64,000 nucleotides of DNA, taken from positions 1,736,001 to 1,800,000 of the forward strand of contig JARUPY010000290.1 in NCBI GenBank assembly GCA_029817715.1, read 5' to 3'. Positions within the stretch are counted from its first letter, which is position 1, and every line of letters starts with the position of its first letter. Shown one piece after another: positions 35,324-47,302 of the stretch. Origin of the DNA: Melastoma dodecandrum. Taxonomy: Eukaryota > Streptophyta > Magnoliopsida > Myrtales > Melastomataceae. Below the pieces are notes generated by a model, which did no database searches, was not told the DNA's origin, and saw only the letters and a list, made by a program, of their open reading frames with translations. The translations under genes and the position numbers were made by a program.

Positions 35324-36497
35324 GCCAAATTATCCAATTTATCCTTAACTATACAAGTTTTTTCCGATTTATCATATCGTTTACATAATATCACCACATA
35401 TCCTGAACTTCCTCCGTTAATCATTTTGTATCCTCCGTTACTCGGTCAATTAACGGCGTATGACGTGGCGCATACGTGGCGCTGACATGTCCTTAACACC
35501 ATCAGTCGCCAAGCCGTCAGAAGTGTAAATGTCCGAATAGCCCTAAAATAAACTCAATTATTTCAATTAGGTCCGAAAAATCACAAAATTTCCCAAATCC
35601 GCAACCCTAATTTCCCAAATCAGCCCCCATCAATTCTAAACCTCCAAATCTTTTTCTTGGTCCCCATCTCCGACTTCCTCTTCTCCCCATTTCCTCCTCA
35701 TCCGTTCTCCTCAGTGTCCGATCCCCATCCTCCTGATCTTCCCTGACCCCGACCTGTGCCTTTCCCTCGACCCCCAACCCCCGACCTCTAATTCGTCCTC
35801 CTCTTCCCCCACCTCGGGGACTGATGACAAATTTCATCAGTCGGACTGATGAGGAAGAGGAGGTCGGGAGGGGGGGGAAGAACATGAGATCGGAGACTGA
35901 TGAAAGATTGGATATCGGGTGGGGGAAGAGGAGGACGTCGGACGTGGGGGAAAAGGAGGACGTCGGACATGGGGAAAAAGGAGGACGTCGGGGTTGGGGT
36001 AAGAGGTCGGGGGACGGGGAGGAGGAAGGAGGAGGTTGGGGGTCGAGGGTCGGGGTGGGGAAAAAGGAGGAGGTCGGGGGTTGGGGGTCGGAGGGAAGGC
36101 GCAAATCAGAGGTCGGGAAAGAAGAGGAGGACAGGGATCGGGTATGAGAAAACGAAGGAGGATGAGATGGGGAGAAGAGGAAGTTGGAGATGGGGGCAGA
36201 TTTGAGAAATTAGGGTTGTGAATTTGGGAAATTTTGAGATTTTTTGGACTTAATTGAAACGATTCAGTTTATTTTAGGGTCATTCTGACATTTACACTTT
36301 TGACGGCTTGGCGAGTGACGGTGTTAAGGACATGTCAGCGCCACGTCTGCGCCACATTATACGCCGTTAGTTGGCCGAGTAAAGGAGGATACAAAATGAT
36401 TAACGGAGAAAGTTCAGGATATGTGGTGATATTATGTAAACGATAGGATAAATCGGAAAAAACTTGTATAGTTCAGGATAAATCGGATAATTTAGCC
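35324..36497. mobile_element. Mutator-like foldback element (non-autonomous)
   Basis: The left end GGCCAAATTATCC (35324) and right end GGATAATTTAGCC (36497) are inverted copies. The similarity continues inward for about 320 bp at roughly 90 percent by eye (shared blocks include TTTACATAATATCACCACAT, GTGGCGCTGACATGTCCTTA and CCCTAAAATAAACT) and, with gaps, to nearly 490 bp per arm. Almost the whole 1174-bp element is a foldback. Both ends abut TTATTATTA (35315-35323 and 36498-36506), fitting the 9-bp Mutator duplication; the flanks are TTA repeats, so this is suggestive only. The GC-rich centre (about 35820-36000, GGAGGACGTCGG repeats) gives only low-complexity ORFs. No transposase is present. 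Confidence 0.8.
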
Positions 36498-36765
36498 TTA
36501 TTATTATTAGTATTCATGGTTGAATGATTCCCAAAATGACAGGGAAATCCATTCCATCGTCGGTTTTTAGAATAATTTGTTTTATTATTTAAAAAAAAAC
36601 TGAAAAGAGGTCGTTCGGAAATCGTGAGGAATAATTAATTATAATAACTGAAATAAAGAAAAAGAAGAGGAAGAAGATGTCGGGGAGGAGGAGAGTAAGT
36701 TTTGGTTTGTATGTCGGAAGTGAGTGTTTATCATTTACTTCCTTCCTCCTCCGGTCTCGGACAGC

Positions 36766-36773
36766 TATATAAG
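36766..36773 (+). promoter_or_regulatory. TATA box of the MCU gene
   Basis: TATATAAG lies 107 bp upstream of the MCU start codon, a typical plant spacing. Confidence 0.65.
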
Positions 36774-36872
36774 ATAACCGTCCCAACTCCTTCCCAACCA
36801 TTGTCATTTTTCCGGCTTCATCTATAAGTCTAACCTCCGGTTCTCTACCCCGCATCCCCTCGACCCCCGCAA

Positions 36873-38535
36873 ATGTCGCTGAAAAGATCCCTCGCCCAGC
36901 GCCTCCTCGCCACGTCCAGGCCTGCCTCCCGGCAGAGGCACTACACCCTCAACCGGCCCAACCTGGGACCCAATCGCTTTGCCATGGACCCTGACCCGGG
37001 AGACAGGAATGCCCGCCCCTTCATCCAGAGGAGGGCGGCCACATTCCCCCCGGAGCAGAGGCCCGCGATGCAGGACAAAGTCCTGAGGCGGCTCGGTCTC
37101 CCCGGGACTGGGAGGAACTTCCCGTTGTGGTCGCCTCCCCCAAGTCCCACGGCGGACGACGCGCGGAAGCTGGTCCAGGTGGCGCAGATGGAGATGGCGA
37201 AGGCGAGGCTGAGGGAGAGGCCGGAGGCCTGGATGGAGTACGAGGAATTCGTCCGGGTGTGCGGGTCCGGGTTTCCCGATCCGGGGACGGGAGTGGGGGT
37301 CGCGCAGATGCTCGACGAGTCAGGTCACGTGGTCGTCCTCGGAGATCACGTGCTCCTTAGGCCGGAACTGGTAAATACTCTCCGTTCATTCCCCAAACAT
37401 CCCTTTATTATTACAAATCGCTGCTTTCATTACAAGTTCCTCGGGATTATGTCTGGCCGTAGGAGGGACAAGTTCATGCTCCAGTAGTTGTTCGAGTTAG
37501 ACTTAATTGTCATACATGGGATTTCCAATTCGTGGGACTGATGCCTTTCTTTTTCATTTTTCCCATGATATCTTGTTTGCTCGTGTTTGAACAGGACAAG
37601 ATCTATCAAAGAGCCCCGAATTGCTCCCGAAGAAAACCAACTTCGTTTCATTAAATTTCTTCCCAAAAGGGATACACAAAAATTTCCAATCTACATTTCC
37701 ATGGATCAGTTTTTGGTCGCAAGTAAAATGAATTTGGACATACAACAATCCAGAATTGGATGTATGTAGACGAAAACTGAGGAGTTTTAAGGTTTGTTAT
37801 AATGTCATGAGCTGGGTGTGTAGTTAGAAGCCGTGTCGTGTTTGTGTCCCTCAGAGATCGGTCGTCTGGCTTGTCTTAAGAAATGAACAAACGTGAGGGT
37901 CTCCATGTACCCCCGGGACCATGTTTTCCTATAACCATTAGTTCAAGTGGGTCATGTTAGCTTGTCGTGTTTTGTTCGTATTGTGTTATCGAGGTCCAGA
38001 GTAGTTGGGTTCTTTTGTTTACTGGGGGATTGTAACTCTACAGGTGAGGAAGGCGATCGAGGGTCTGATGCCGTTCACAGGCGGGGTCAGCCCGAGTGGC
38101 TCTACAATTAAGGAGTTGGAGGCGATGGAGAAGGAGAGGATGATGATAGATGCGATGGCGGTGGCTCGGGTGAAGAGGGAGCTGTGGTGCGGTCTTGGCT
38201 TACTGGTGGCTCAGGCAGCAGCTTTCATGCGTCTCACTTTCTGGGAGCTAACTTGGGACGTGATGGAGCCCATCTGCTTCTACCTGTCGTCGATCTACTT
38301 CATGGCGGGCTATGCCTTCTTCCTCCGGACGTTAAGGGAGCCATCCTTCGAGGGGTTCTTCCAGAGTCGGGTTGCCACGAAGCGGAAGCAGCTCATGGAT
38401 GCCCGGGGGTTCAACTTCAGGAGGTACGAGGAGCTGCTCCGTGCGTGCGGCCCTGGCTACTCGGCTGCGTCTCCGAGCGTGCCGTCCGCGATCTACGGCA
38501 CGGAGGGTGTTAAGCTCGATTCTTTTTGTAAGTAG
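36873..38535 (+). CDS. MCU: Mitochondrial calcium uniporter (MCU), two exons
   Basis: Exon 1 is 36873-37370 (166 codons) and exon 2 is 38044-38535 (163 codons plus stop). The phase 0 intron runs GTAAAT to CTCTACAG. The product is 329 residues, near plant MCU length. The N-terminus is Arg/Ser/Leu-rich without acidic residues for about 35 positions, as in a mitochondrial presequence. Exon 1 ends in a HVVVLGDHVLLRPEL block; exon 2 carries a coiled-coil-like stretch (IKELEAMEKERMMIDAMA), a first membrane segment (LWCGLGLLVAQAAAFM), the selectivity-filter motif TWDVMEPICFY (WDxxEP, codons at 38254-38271) and a second membrane segment (SSIYFMAGYAFFL). Asp and Glu of the motif line the pore that admits Ca2+ to the matrix of mitochondria. 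The frame is intact. Confidence 0.95.
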
Positions 38536-38829
38536 GAGAGGGATAGGGAAGGGGATGGAGGGAAATTTACCATAAACCCAATTTGGCTTAAGCTCCTAAT
38601 TGGCGAGTTATGTCAATCAATTGAGATATCAAGCTTTACAAGTTGCATAATTTAGAGATGATGTATTGAAGACGACCTTATTATCCCTTCTCCAAGAATG
38701 GAGGAAACACCCATACAAATAGCAGGAGCAATGTGTTAATTAATCAAATGCAGGACTAAACTAAACCTACTTTCCCTTTACATCATGTGTTAAGTTAAAC
38801 TACATCAAAGACGGTGCCCGACGACGTCT

Positions 38830-39963
38830 CTATGGGTTAGAGCTCTTGACGATCCTCTGCAACACGACCATCCTCGCCCTCCGGATCTCCTGGCTGCACT
38901 GGTCGGCGTATTCACCAAGCCCGTCGACGCTTTCCACGAATACCATCAGCTTCTTCTTGATCTCGCCCATGAAGAACTTCAGTGCTTCTTCGTCGTCACC
39001 CATGGCAAAGTCGACCTTCCTCGTTGCCGATTCGATTTCAATCTCCAACCTACTGACGAGCGTGCGGATGCTGTCCATGTCTTTTAGGGTCACGTAAGTT
39101 CCCATCTGCATTGAGGCGACCAATTCTCTCTGACCTTTCAGTGCCTCCTGGTAATTCTTCCAGAGGGAGTCGCACCATTTGCCGACCGACCTGATTGGGG
39201 CAGGCAGCTCGTGTGCCAGTGCTGTCACTACTTGTGGTAATGCGATGGCAGCGGCAACAACTGAGACAATCAGGACGGACACGAACGCGGCAACGAAAAT
39301 GACATTCGTGACCCTCCTCCAAGCCTTGACATTTTTGAGTTTCCTGTCGAGTTTCCCACATCGAACCTTCAGCCTCTCAAGCATCACCGTCTGCTGTTTA
39401 TACACGGACTGGAATATGGTAAAAAACTCCTCAGTGAAAGGGTCCCCTGCAGCCTTAAAATTCCGCAATTCTCCCAATGTCTTGATGTACTTTGTCCCCT
39501 GAGTCCTCCCCAATTCTTCCTCCTCAAACTGCCGGATCGCGAATTGTAAGATCAATTGACTATCACTGGCGCGTTTCAGGCACTTCTCCAGAGCAGTGCA
39601 GAAATCCAGCGTCTGGAGGCTGTTATCAAAGTAATCCTCCACGAGCGCAAACAGATCCTGGTTGTTCCATATGTCCTTCTTGCATTCGAGGATGACTTTC
39701 ACAACTTCCTGGTTCATATCGAGCAAGCTAGTTGTGACTTCTCGAAGGGAATCCAAGGACAAGGTCTGCCCCTCGACTCCAATAGCGAGGGTGTTGATGA
39801 CCTGGCTTGTACGCTGATGGAGGTTCTGGTCGAAGGCCTGCAACTCTGGGTCGCCCTTACATGCTTCCTCATATGAATTAAGATTGGAGATGTACTCCGC
39901 ATTGTCATTCAATGGAAGTGGAGGCATCTCGTTGACCTTCTGGCTAGACTCCCCTCCCACCAT
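38830..39963 (-). CDS. UPF0496 (DUF677) family protein
   Basis: An intact ORF of 377 residues from the ATG at 39963 (MVGGESSQKVNEM) to the stop at 38830. A further in-frame ATG at 39996 exists, but GTTTTTGCAG on the minus strand just downstream of it looks like a splice acceptor, so a leader intron and the 39963 start are more likely. Features: a repeated-helix N-terminal half (YEEACKGDPELQAFD, LLDMNQEVVKVILECKKDIW), the CTALEKCLKRA block, a basic stretch then a hydrophobic hairpin (VIFVAAFVSVLIVSVVAAAIA, residues about 220-240) and LPAPIRSVGKWCDSLWKNY, all hallmarks of plant UPF0496/BYPASS-related proteins. The C-terminus is a long amphipathic helix. The biochemical role of the family is unknown; the hairpin suggests membrane association. 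Confidence 0.92.
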   Translation of the reverse strand: MVGGESSQKVNEMPPLPLNDNAEYISNLNSYEEACKGDPELQAFDQNLHQRTSQVINTLAIGVEGQTLSLDSLREVTTSLLDMNQEVVKVILECKKDIWNNQDLFALVEDYFDNSLQTLDFCTALEKCLKRASDSQLILQFAIRQFEEEELGRTQGTKYIKTLGELRNFKAAGDPFTEEFFTIFQSVYKQQTVMLERLKVRCGKLDRKLKNVKAWRRVTNVIFVAAFVSVLIVSVVAAAIALPQVVTALAHELPAPIRSVGKWCDSLWKNYQEALKGQRELVASMQMGTYVTLKDMDSIRTLVSRLEIEIESATRKVDFAMGDDEEALKFFMGEIKKKLMVFVESVDGLGEYADQCSQEIRRARMVVLQRIVKSSNP

Positions 39964-42111
39964 CTTTTGATAGCTGCAAAAACTTTCAGACAACATACCA
40001 TGAATTCAGCTACTTAAAGAAATTTAGCTCCTACATTTCTAAACTTCCGAAAACCATGCATAATGCTTCGATGCTAGCCATCGCAGTGGTAAACTGCAAG
40101 ACCAGGAATCCCCTGTTACTGTGGTGGGACTCTAAACAACACGCTTTCATCCAACGAACAAAATTGGGACAAATGCCATTGGCATTCTGGAAAAAATTGT
40201 TCTCTGCAAGATATACAAAACTTTGGGGATTCCGAAATCCTACAACCTCAAACAAGAGCGACTACGGAGGAACGGAATATCCACCGCATCCGCTTCCCCA
40301 CCTAGAAACCCTCGGCAACTATATACCCAGGGAAAGTAATGTACAACGTTGGACATTCGAGAAAGAATCTCGTTCCAACATCGAGCCAACAAACCATCAC
40401 AAGTAACTGGGTAACCCTTGCCCAGAATCTATATACCCAGGAGGCAAGGATCCAATCTTTACGATGATAAAACAAATAGAGATTCAAAAGCAAAGCGAAG
40501 GGAGGGATAAAGCTCTGACCTTGAACACCGTATTCAGTTGAAATTCGATCCCGAAATGGAACCAAGCGAGAGCGGTTAGAGAAAGCAGCACTTGCCCAGA
40601 AAAACCCACAAGAGATTTTGGCGATGGAGAAAGATAAGACTCGACTAAATCTGAGAAATGGGGGGGATATTAGTTACGAGGAAGACAAGAGGAGGACGGG
40701 GTCCCGGCCTCGGAAAGTGAATTGGTATGGTGGAGGGTAGAATGGAAAAAGGGTTTTCGAAGCACACAAGTTAAAAAGGAGGGAAGAGATGGGTTTGGTT
40801 TGTACGCGTGGGAAATGGTAATCGGGTGGAGTCGGGGAATTAGGTTCTCAGCGAATTTCGGAGAAATAAGAGCACATTTGCGACGGAGGGTGGGTGTCCT
40901 TAATGACCGAGTCATTGACTAAGAAAGTTGTGTTGACTAAGTTAACAAGTGGACCTAGTCAATGGACTTGGAATGAGATTCTGTCTCGGATGTCCAAAGT
41001 TGGTGGGAAAGGGAAAACGATGGAGCCGAGAGAGACATTTGGGGCAGCAAGGCTTCCCCAACAAGCCATGGTGGGATTTTGATTTAATATGGTGATGAGA
41101 AGGGGATATAAAGGAAAAAGAAAATAAAACCCCGCCGTTCACCTTGGCGCCCCGGAGAAGACTTTGAGGGAAAAAAGAAAGGAAAAAGGAGGGAGGAGGA
41201 GGGCAAGGAAGAACGATCGAGCGGGAAATCCGTGCGAAAGGTCCCGGGCGAGGAAGGAAAGCGGAGGGGATAGTGGATGTCGCAAGGCGAGGCGCGTTCC
41301 TCCGCCCTCCTCTTTTCTTGTGTTTATCGGTCATATGTCTTGTAGCCAAGTGATTTTATGACGTTGTGAACGTGCGTGATATGTTGTGGTAGTGATGATG
41401 AGTGTGCATGGGTGTTCGGGTGCATGCAGATAAATGAACGTGGATTTCACGGAAGGACGCTTAATCTAAGGTGATTGAGACGAGTTACACTTAGTCAGTG
41501 TGAATGAGTGTGAGAACATATGAGGTGATGGTGTGTTGCAAGTGGACTTGGATGCGTGAGGGTTAATGATGTGATTGAGCAAACTTAAAAGCATGTGAGC
41601 AAATGAGGGGACCGGTTGATGAGATTCCCGCCCTCGAGTGCATGTAAATGAGGGGATCGATTGATGAGATTCCCGAATCCCGAATGTGTGTAAACAAGGG
41701 GATTAGATGAGTCATTCCTATTATCCGTGAATAAGGGGAGAAACGATCGATTGGGTTACTTAATGCAAGAATGGGTAACGATACATAGTTACATACTAAT
41801 GTCATTGTGTGTGCTCTTGTTGACAATTTTTGTAGGGAACGAGCAAGCCTTGTATTTGTGGGTTTTATTTTATGTCATCATTTTGGTTATAAAGACCTAT
41901 TCATTGTAAATGAAATTGTAAATGTGCTCCTATACATACATACATACATATACATACATACATACATAAAAGGTTGACCTATTCGGGATTGTATGGTAAA
42001 CTCTTGTTCGTGTCCCAGCAACTTGTACAGTTTGCGTACACCACAACAAAATTATAATCATAATCCCAATCGCAATCGAACATCATTAGTAACAGATGTT
42101 GCGTACATGAT
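39964..42111. other. Upstream of UPF0496 gene; intergenic
   Basis: 39975-40700 probably holds the leader intron and promoter of the UPF0496 gene on the minus strand. 41590-41720 contains two to three imperfect copies of a roughly 50-bp unit with GGTTGATGAGATTCCCG. A CATA/TACA microsatellite lies at 41931-41969. No other gene is recognisable. Confidence 0.45.
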
Positions 42112-42210
42112 CTACTTCTGTCTGTAAGCAATGTAACTCGCCAGTGCCACCAATGGAGCCACCCTTTCCCTGATCGAAACCCGACATGTGATCTTGGGCG
42201 TTCTGGTTCA

Positions 42211-42408
<198 letters not shown>

Positions 42409-42759
42409 TTACCCTCTCAAGATCGTCCACTGAACTACAGAACTCTCTAGCAGTGCAACGGAGTTGTACATGTGGTTGAATTCAAGCTTCTTGAACCCGA
42501 CATCCGTCAGGCCTTCAGAGCATATGTTGACCACCTGCCCGGCTACCAGCCCTCGTTGGATCAAAGATATGGTATGAATAATCTCTACGGCACAAGCAGA
42601 AGGCATGGAACAGGATTACGTTCCTCCCACCAACTCACGACGGCAATACAGAGGACCGACCTAACCTTCTTCCCGCCGGCGAGCAAGTAGTACCTCATCG
42701 CCCCGTGGCGACCTCGGCAATACAGCCGAGTCCAGCGCAGCATGACCAAATTGGCCTTC

Positions 42760-43563
42760 TGTTCACGTAGAAAACGGACCACGTCGGAAATATTTGACAA
42801 TTGGACTCACAGGGAAATATATGTGGTCGCCAGAAAGATGAATTTCAATGATAAATAATATGACTGTACAAATTCAGAGTTTTGAAAGATAAATTAGAAT
42901 CTTACAGCAATAAAAATGAGCGAAAAGAGAGGTGAAACGGTTGACGTAGGCGTCGTAGACTCGCTGCTGACGTCGTAGACTTGCTACAGTGCGCTGCGCC
43001 GTAGACTCGTGTGACGGTGGAAGTGCTGGCGGAAGGTTGTTGCCCCGGTTACGGTTGCTCGCCGGGACGGTGGAAGTGCTGGCGGAGGATGATCACCAAA
43101 GCTACGGTTGCTTACTCTGATGTTGAAGGTAATGACCAGATAACCCAGGTCGGGGTATCTACTACAATCTAAGGGTGACAAGCAATGCAAATCTGTGTTT
43201 GGCTGATTGATCGTGATTTTCCTAAGGGGGATCTGTTTCTTTTATACTGAATTTTACTTGTCCTACACGCTTCACACGTCCTCACAACGATCCTCCAGAT
43301 CGTGGCTCGATCTTAACTTCTCTCCAAGAATCTCGGAGTTTGTTTTAAAATATCCCTCTGATTTTCTGAATTGTGTGTTGGGATCGTGTGTGTGGGATCG
43401 TGTGAGCGTGTGTTCAGGCCGTAGACTTAGCTCAGGCCCAAGACATCCCGTAGTGCCAACATGTTGACGTAAGCTGTAGACTTAGCTCAGGCCTGCATCC
43501 CACGTCGGGCTTTTCTGGGCTCGTAGACTTAGCACAGACCCAAGATATTCCGTAGTGTCAACA
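42760..43563 (-). repeat. 3' LTR of the gypsy element
   Basis: 804 bp with 1.4 copies of a 53-bp GACGGTGGAAGTGCTGGCGG unit (from 43013) and six GTAGAC motifs, three of them in GTAGACTTAGC(T/A)CAG repeats near 43420-43540. Confidence 0.93.
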
Positions 43564-43566
43564 TAA

Positions 43567-43580
43567 GTCCCCCCTTTTTG
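43567..43580 (-). promoter_or_regulatory. Polypurine tract of the gypsy element
   Basis: On the minus strand AAAAAGGGGGGACTT ends three bases before the 3' LTR TGTTGACAC. Confidence 0.75.
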
Positions 43581-43748
43581 CTGAGGTGACTTCTGTCGCC
43601 TGAGCACAGTTGTCTGCTTCCTGGTTTAAAAGGAAAACGTTTCGTTTCCCTCCTTTCACTTGCGACGTACGTATTAGCCTTATTTTCCTCGTAATCTTGC
43701 TCTTCCCGAAACCCTAGCCTTCTTCTTAGGAAAAACTTCTCTTCGATC

Positions 43749-44705
43749 ATGTCGAACCTTGCTTCTTTCCAGTGGCACCAGCAACGCGCTGGCCCTTCCG
43801 GCGTTGTCCAGACTTCAGACGGCAAAGGCCTAACCCTGGGTCCCATTCTTGACTCCGCGCTCTTCCCAGACCCTGTTCCTCACGAGTTTCTGATCACGGA
43901 GTACCAAATCCCTATCTGCCTGGAGGGTCTCATCGACCCACTTGGCTGAGAGAAGAAGAGTGGCTTCCTGTGCTTCCCTTCTGTGGAGAAAACCCTAGTA
44001 CGGGAGTGGTTCTCCCGTTGGCAAGAAAGACTAGAAAGCAAGCTGAAGGTTTGCGGGATTTGGACCTTCCTGAAGCTGGTCGCAAAGCACTGTGACCCAC
44101 AGGTATGTGCCAGTCTCCTCCCCTTCTGGAATAGTTCAGTCAACTGCTTTTACTTTTCAGAAGGCCCAATGACTATCACATTGGAGGATGTTTATTTCTT
44201 GACGGAGAGTTATGTAGCTGGGACTCCCGTTCGCCTTTACCCCTTGGACAGCGATCATAATCCGTCAGGGATGCTCCAGATTCTGGATACAGCGACAAGG
44301 CATCTCCAATTACTCAAAGGCCGCCCTCATTCTGCTTGGGGAAAGGCTGAAGAAGTGGAATTCTTCAGTGTGTGGCTGAGCAAGTATGTATTCTGCTTTC
44401 CTGGCAAGAGGGTGCCAAAGTTGGTTTACGGAATTGCCAACTTTCTGAGTAATGCTTCCAGCAAGGTAGCTTGGGTGCCCTTCTTATTGGGTCTTATCTG
44501 CCAGAGCTTGCATAGGAATAGTTCCTGCACGAGCCCCTTCCCCAAGTATCCGGCTGGTGGCCTTCTTTGGCTCGTGCATCTGTGAGCTTGCACATGGATG
44601 CCAGGACTTACAGGGTACCAGATGCCCTCTGGTGCTATCAAGGTCGGCTGCTATGGGACACATATGCTAGAGGCTTGCTGCTACAACAAGAGCCAGTGGT
44701 TGCAT
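43749..44705 (+). pseudogene. Antisense ORF, plant mobile domain (PMD) protein, 5' part
   Basis: Runs opposite to gag-pol, from the ATG at 43749 (MSNLASFQWHQQRAG). The frame is open but for a TGA at 43947 and continues through EKTLVREWFSRWQERLES, KVCGIWTFLKLVAKHC and CFYFSEGPMTITLEDVYFLT, the hallmark of the plant mobile (aminotransferase-like) domain. Another break near 44583 shifts to a frame reading SLHMDARTYRVPDALW. The coding is cut at 44705 by the 2.6-kb insertion and resumes at 47303. PMD proteins occur both as host genes (MAIN/MAIL1, silencing and meristem maintenance) and inside transposons; antisense extra ORFs are known from Tat-type elements. Here it is degenerate. A separate host gene capture cannot be excluded, but its position between pol and 3' LTR fits an element-encoded gene. 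Confidence 0.72.
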
Positions 44706-47297
44706 TGTCATAACCAATTTTCTAAAACTAATCACTAAAAATAATAAGATTACCAAATAAAATAAAATTTCTCAAAATCGGTATTTACAAAGAAATAAAA
44801 TCAAATCAATTAAAGTGGAAAACGTGATATTATATTGCAAGAAATAAAAAGAGCAAAAGACCCTACAAAAGGGAGAGGCTTTGAAAGAAAAAAGAGAAGA
44901 GAAAGAAAAAAAAACAAAGGCTTCGTCGTCAAAGACGCTCGACGACTCCGTCTGCTACTTATGTTACTCGACAATTTGTAACGGCGGCGTCCACGGCATC
45001 CATCAGCCGCGAACGCTAAATATAAAACAATGGCAAGCCGAAGCGGATTGGCGAGGGACTCAGCATTACCCGACCTGTCATGATCGAAGGGGGCTCGTTC
45101 TGATTCATTCCCCACGAGCAACGGTCATCTCAATGGAGCACGAAGATTTTCCTGCCGCTGCACGGAGCAAAATCCCATTTGCCCACAACTCGACTCCATC
45201 AGCAAGCGGGCGCCTACTCGATCTTGGCTCCAACCAATAGATGCCGTCCCGGCTCAGCCGACACTCCCAATTACTGGCGCATTCCCCAGCAAAGAGTCAG
45301 CTGCTCCTTCGAACAGCAGCAAAGCCCGTACCGGCTAGGAGACAGTTCCCTTCGTCATCATCGGCCAACAACAATCACCCCCAATCCAACTCCAGAGGCA
45401 GATCAATGACCATCGCCACCAAAGTCAAGGAATCCCGCAGATTCGTCGACCCGTCCAAGTCAGGGCCTTCCCCGAGCCAGGCGACTACACCGAGGCCCCT
45501 AAGGCGTACCCTCCCTCCGGTCTTGGTTTCCTTGAACCCACGACAAAGGTCCGAATCCAGCTGACCCACACCCCAGGCTCGGAGATCCTGGCTTCGTGAC
45601 CGCATCCCCAGTCATGTTGCTTACACCTCCCTCGGCGACTTCTCCTCCGCTCTCTCCGATGCCCAGAAGACCCTCGGCCTCAAGGATTACTCCGCCGCCT
45701 TCGCCTGGGACCACAGCGCCTTCGCCGATCCCGTCCTCGTTACCGCCGCGGCTGCCAAAGATGACTCAAAAGCCGACGCCGATCTTCCTCCGCAGGGAAC
45801 GCCTCCGACTCCGACGTCGGCCCCATCACCACCGATGGAAGGATCGGCCCTCAATACCACTCCCAACGCCGCCTCCTATCCTGGCCCCATCACCTTCAGC
45901 ATGTGGCCGCCCTCGCAGCGTACGCTGGACGCCGTCATAGCGTGCCTGGTAGAGACGCTTTCCACGCCCTCCGTGCTCTCGAAGCGTTACGGCACCCTTC
46001 CCCAGGATTAGGCCTTCAATGCCGCCGGGGAAGCGTCCACAGCTGCCTCCCATCGTGGCGCTTCCCGCCGACGAGAATCCTCGCAGCCATCTCCCATCTT
46101 GTAACACGCCCTTTCCCCTTTCTGTGCGATGAACGGTTTTCAATTTTTAATTTTTATTTATTTATTATTATTCATTATTTGTTTAATTGCATTTAGCGTT
46201 GTTGCGTGCCTTGCGTGCGAAGATTTTTGCAATTGAAAAAAAAAATCTCTTTTTGTTGCTTTTGGGGACGCATTCCATTATGGTTATGTTTTATTATTAT
46301 TATTATTATTATTTTAGATTTTAACTTAATAACCTGTTCATGGTGTGGCTTGTCTTTTAAAAAAGAAATCATTTTAATTATTTCCTCCACACTTTCAAAA
46401 TTTATTTTCTTAAAAAATATTTTCAACCTCTTTTTAGTTTGTTTCTTCTCAATTGACTTATAACATACGATTGTTTTAATCATTACCGGTCGGTAATTAT
46501 AGTTGCATGCATGGAGTTTATTGCAAGTTCTCTTTCACCAAAATAACTCCTACAATGTTATAATTAATCCCATTTTAATCCATTTTCGAACAGTTTACTT
46601 TGTTTATCCGATATTTACGCAGACATCTCGGGGGCGTGCCTTGCGGACAACCAAGGCACGCACCTCACTCAACGTATTCAAGATTACGAAGTATTCGAGG
46701 GGTTATTTGGATTCTCGAAGATCAAGACCATTTAAAGACGGCTTCGCACTCACCAACGTTACGGCATCAGCGGCTCGCCAGGTTCACCGTAAACCTATTC
46801 TAAAAATGGTACCGTGAGGTATAAACGCTAACGGGAGCGTGCTATGAAAAGCAAGCAATGATACAAATACCCGATTCTCCATTGAATTTATTTTTTGGCT
46901 TAGAAACTGTTAAGGGTATTAATAAATCTATAATTGTTTGCATTTTTGCCTCAAAATCAACTTTCAAGAAATATTTTCTAAAAATGATTGACGTAGACAT
47001 TATAAGCATTAATGAGCTCGAGATCATTCTTTTTATATATCAATTAACGTTTTTTTCTAAAACCGAGCTCAAATAAATCGGACATCGGAAACAAACGATT
47101 AAAGCCTCCCTTTTCTTTGTGATGCATGCGATTTAGTAATCCCTAATTCCCGAACCATAACGAATCTCTACAGTTTTTCTAACTTGAACTTAAAATAAGT
47201 TAGTGGCGACTCCTTTACATTTTCAAAATTCGAAGCCTTATCGTCAAGAGAGGATATCCATTTTAAATTGAACCGAAAACGGGATCCACCCGCGACA
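44706..47297. mobile_element. Solo-LTR-like insertion (2592 bp) in the PMD ORF
   Basis: Begins TGTCATAACCAATTTTC and ends CCACCCGCGACA (TG to CA), flanked by perfect TGCAT duplications (44701-44705 and 47298-47302). Removing it with one TGCAT restores the PMD coding line across the junction (VVACFNDRTYEAY). No second copy of its ends, no primer site and no gag-pol were seen inside, so it behaves as a solo LTR or a non-coding element of a gypsy type. The outer parts are AT-rich (44706-44900 and 46130-47297), while 44920-46120 is GC-rich and contains gene-derived sequence. Near its right end TTAGTGGCGACTCC resembles the tail of many plant gypsy LTRs. Confidence 0.83.
45595..46104 (+). pseudogene. 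Captured WPP-domain (MAF1-like) gene fragment
   Basis: An open frame through 45601-46008 carries SYPGPITFSMWPPSQRT (WPP at 45904-45912), then LVETLSTPSVLSKRYGTLPQD, which is the WPP domain of MFP1 attachment factor / WPP proteins of the plant nuclear envelope. In the family the next residues are an EA..ARxIEEE helix; here a stop (TAG, 46009-46011) is followed directly by AFNAAGEAST, so a short internal deletion removed that helix. The frame ends at 46104. The part upstream (YTSLGDFSSALSDAQKTLGL, from 45620) is clearly coding-like but I do not recognise it; it could be a second captured gene. Codon use and GC content contrast with the AT-rich element around it. Confidence 0.68.
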
Positions 47298-47302
47298 TGC
47301 AT

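Noticed and set aside
35607..36221. Several overlapping ORFs rich in Gly/Arg/Glu or Pro/Ser
   Set aside because: They are low-complexity readings of the foldback element, present on both strands because the element is an inverted repeat.
42585..42800. A 71-codon ORF joining LTR and GGPPS sequence
   Set aside because: It is a chance fusion across the gypsy-GGPPS junction at 42760, with the GGPPS part in the line already described.
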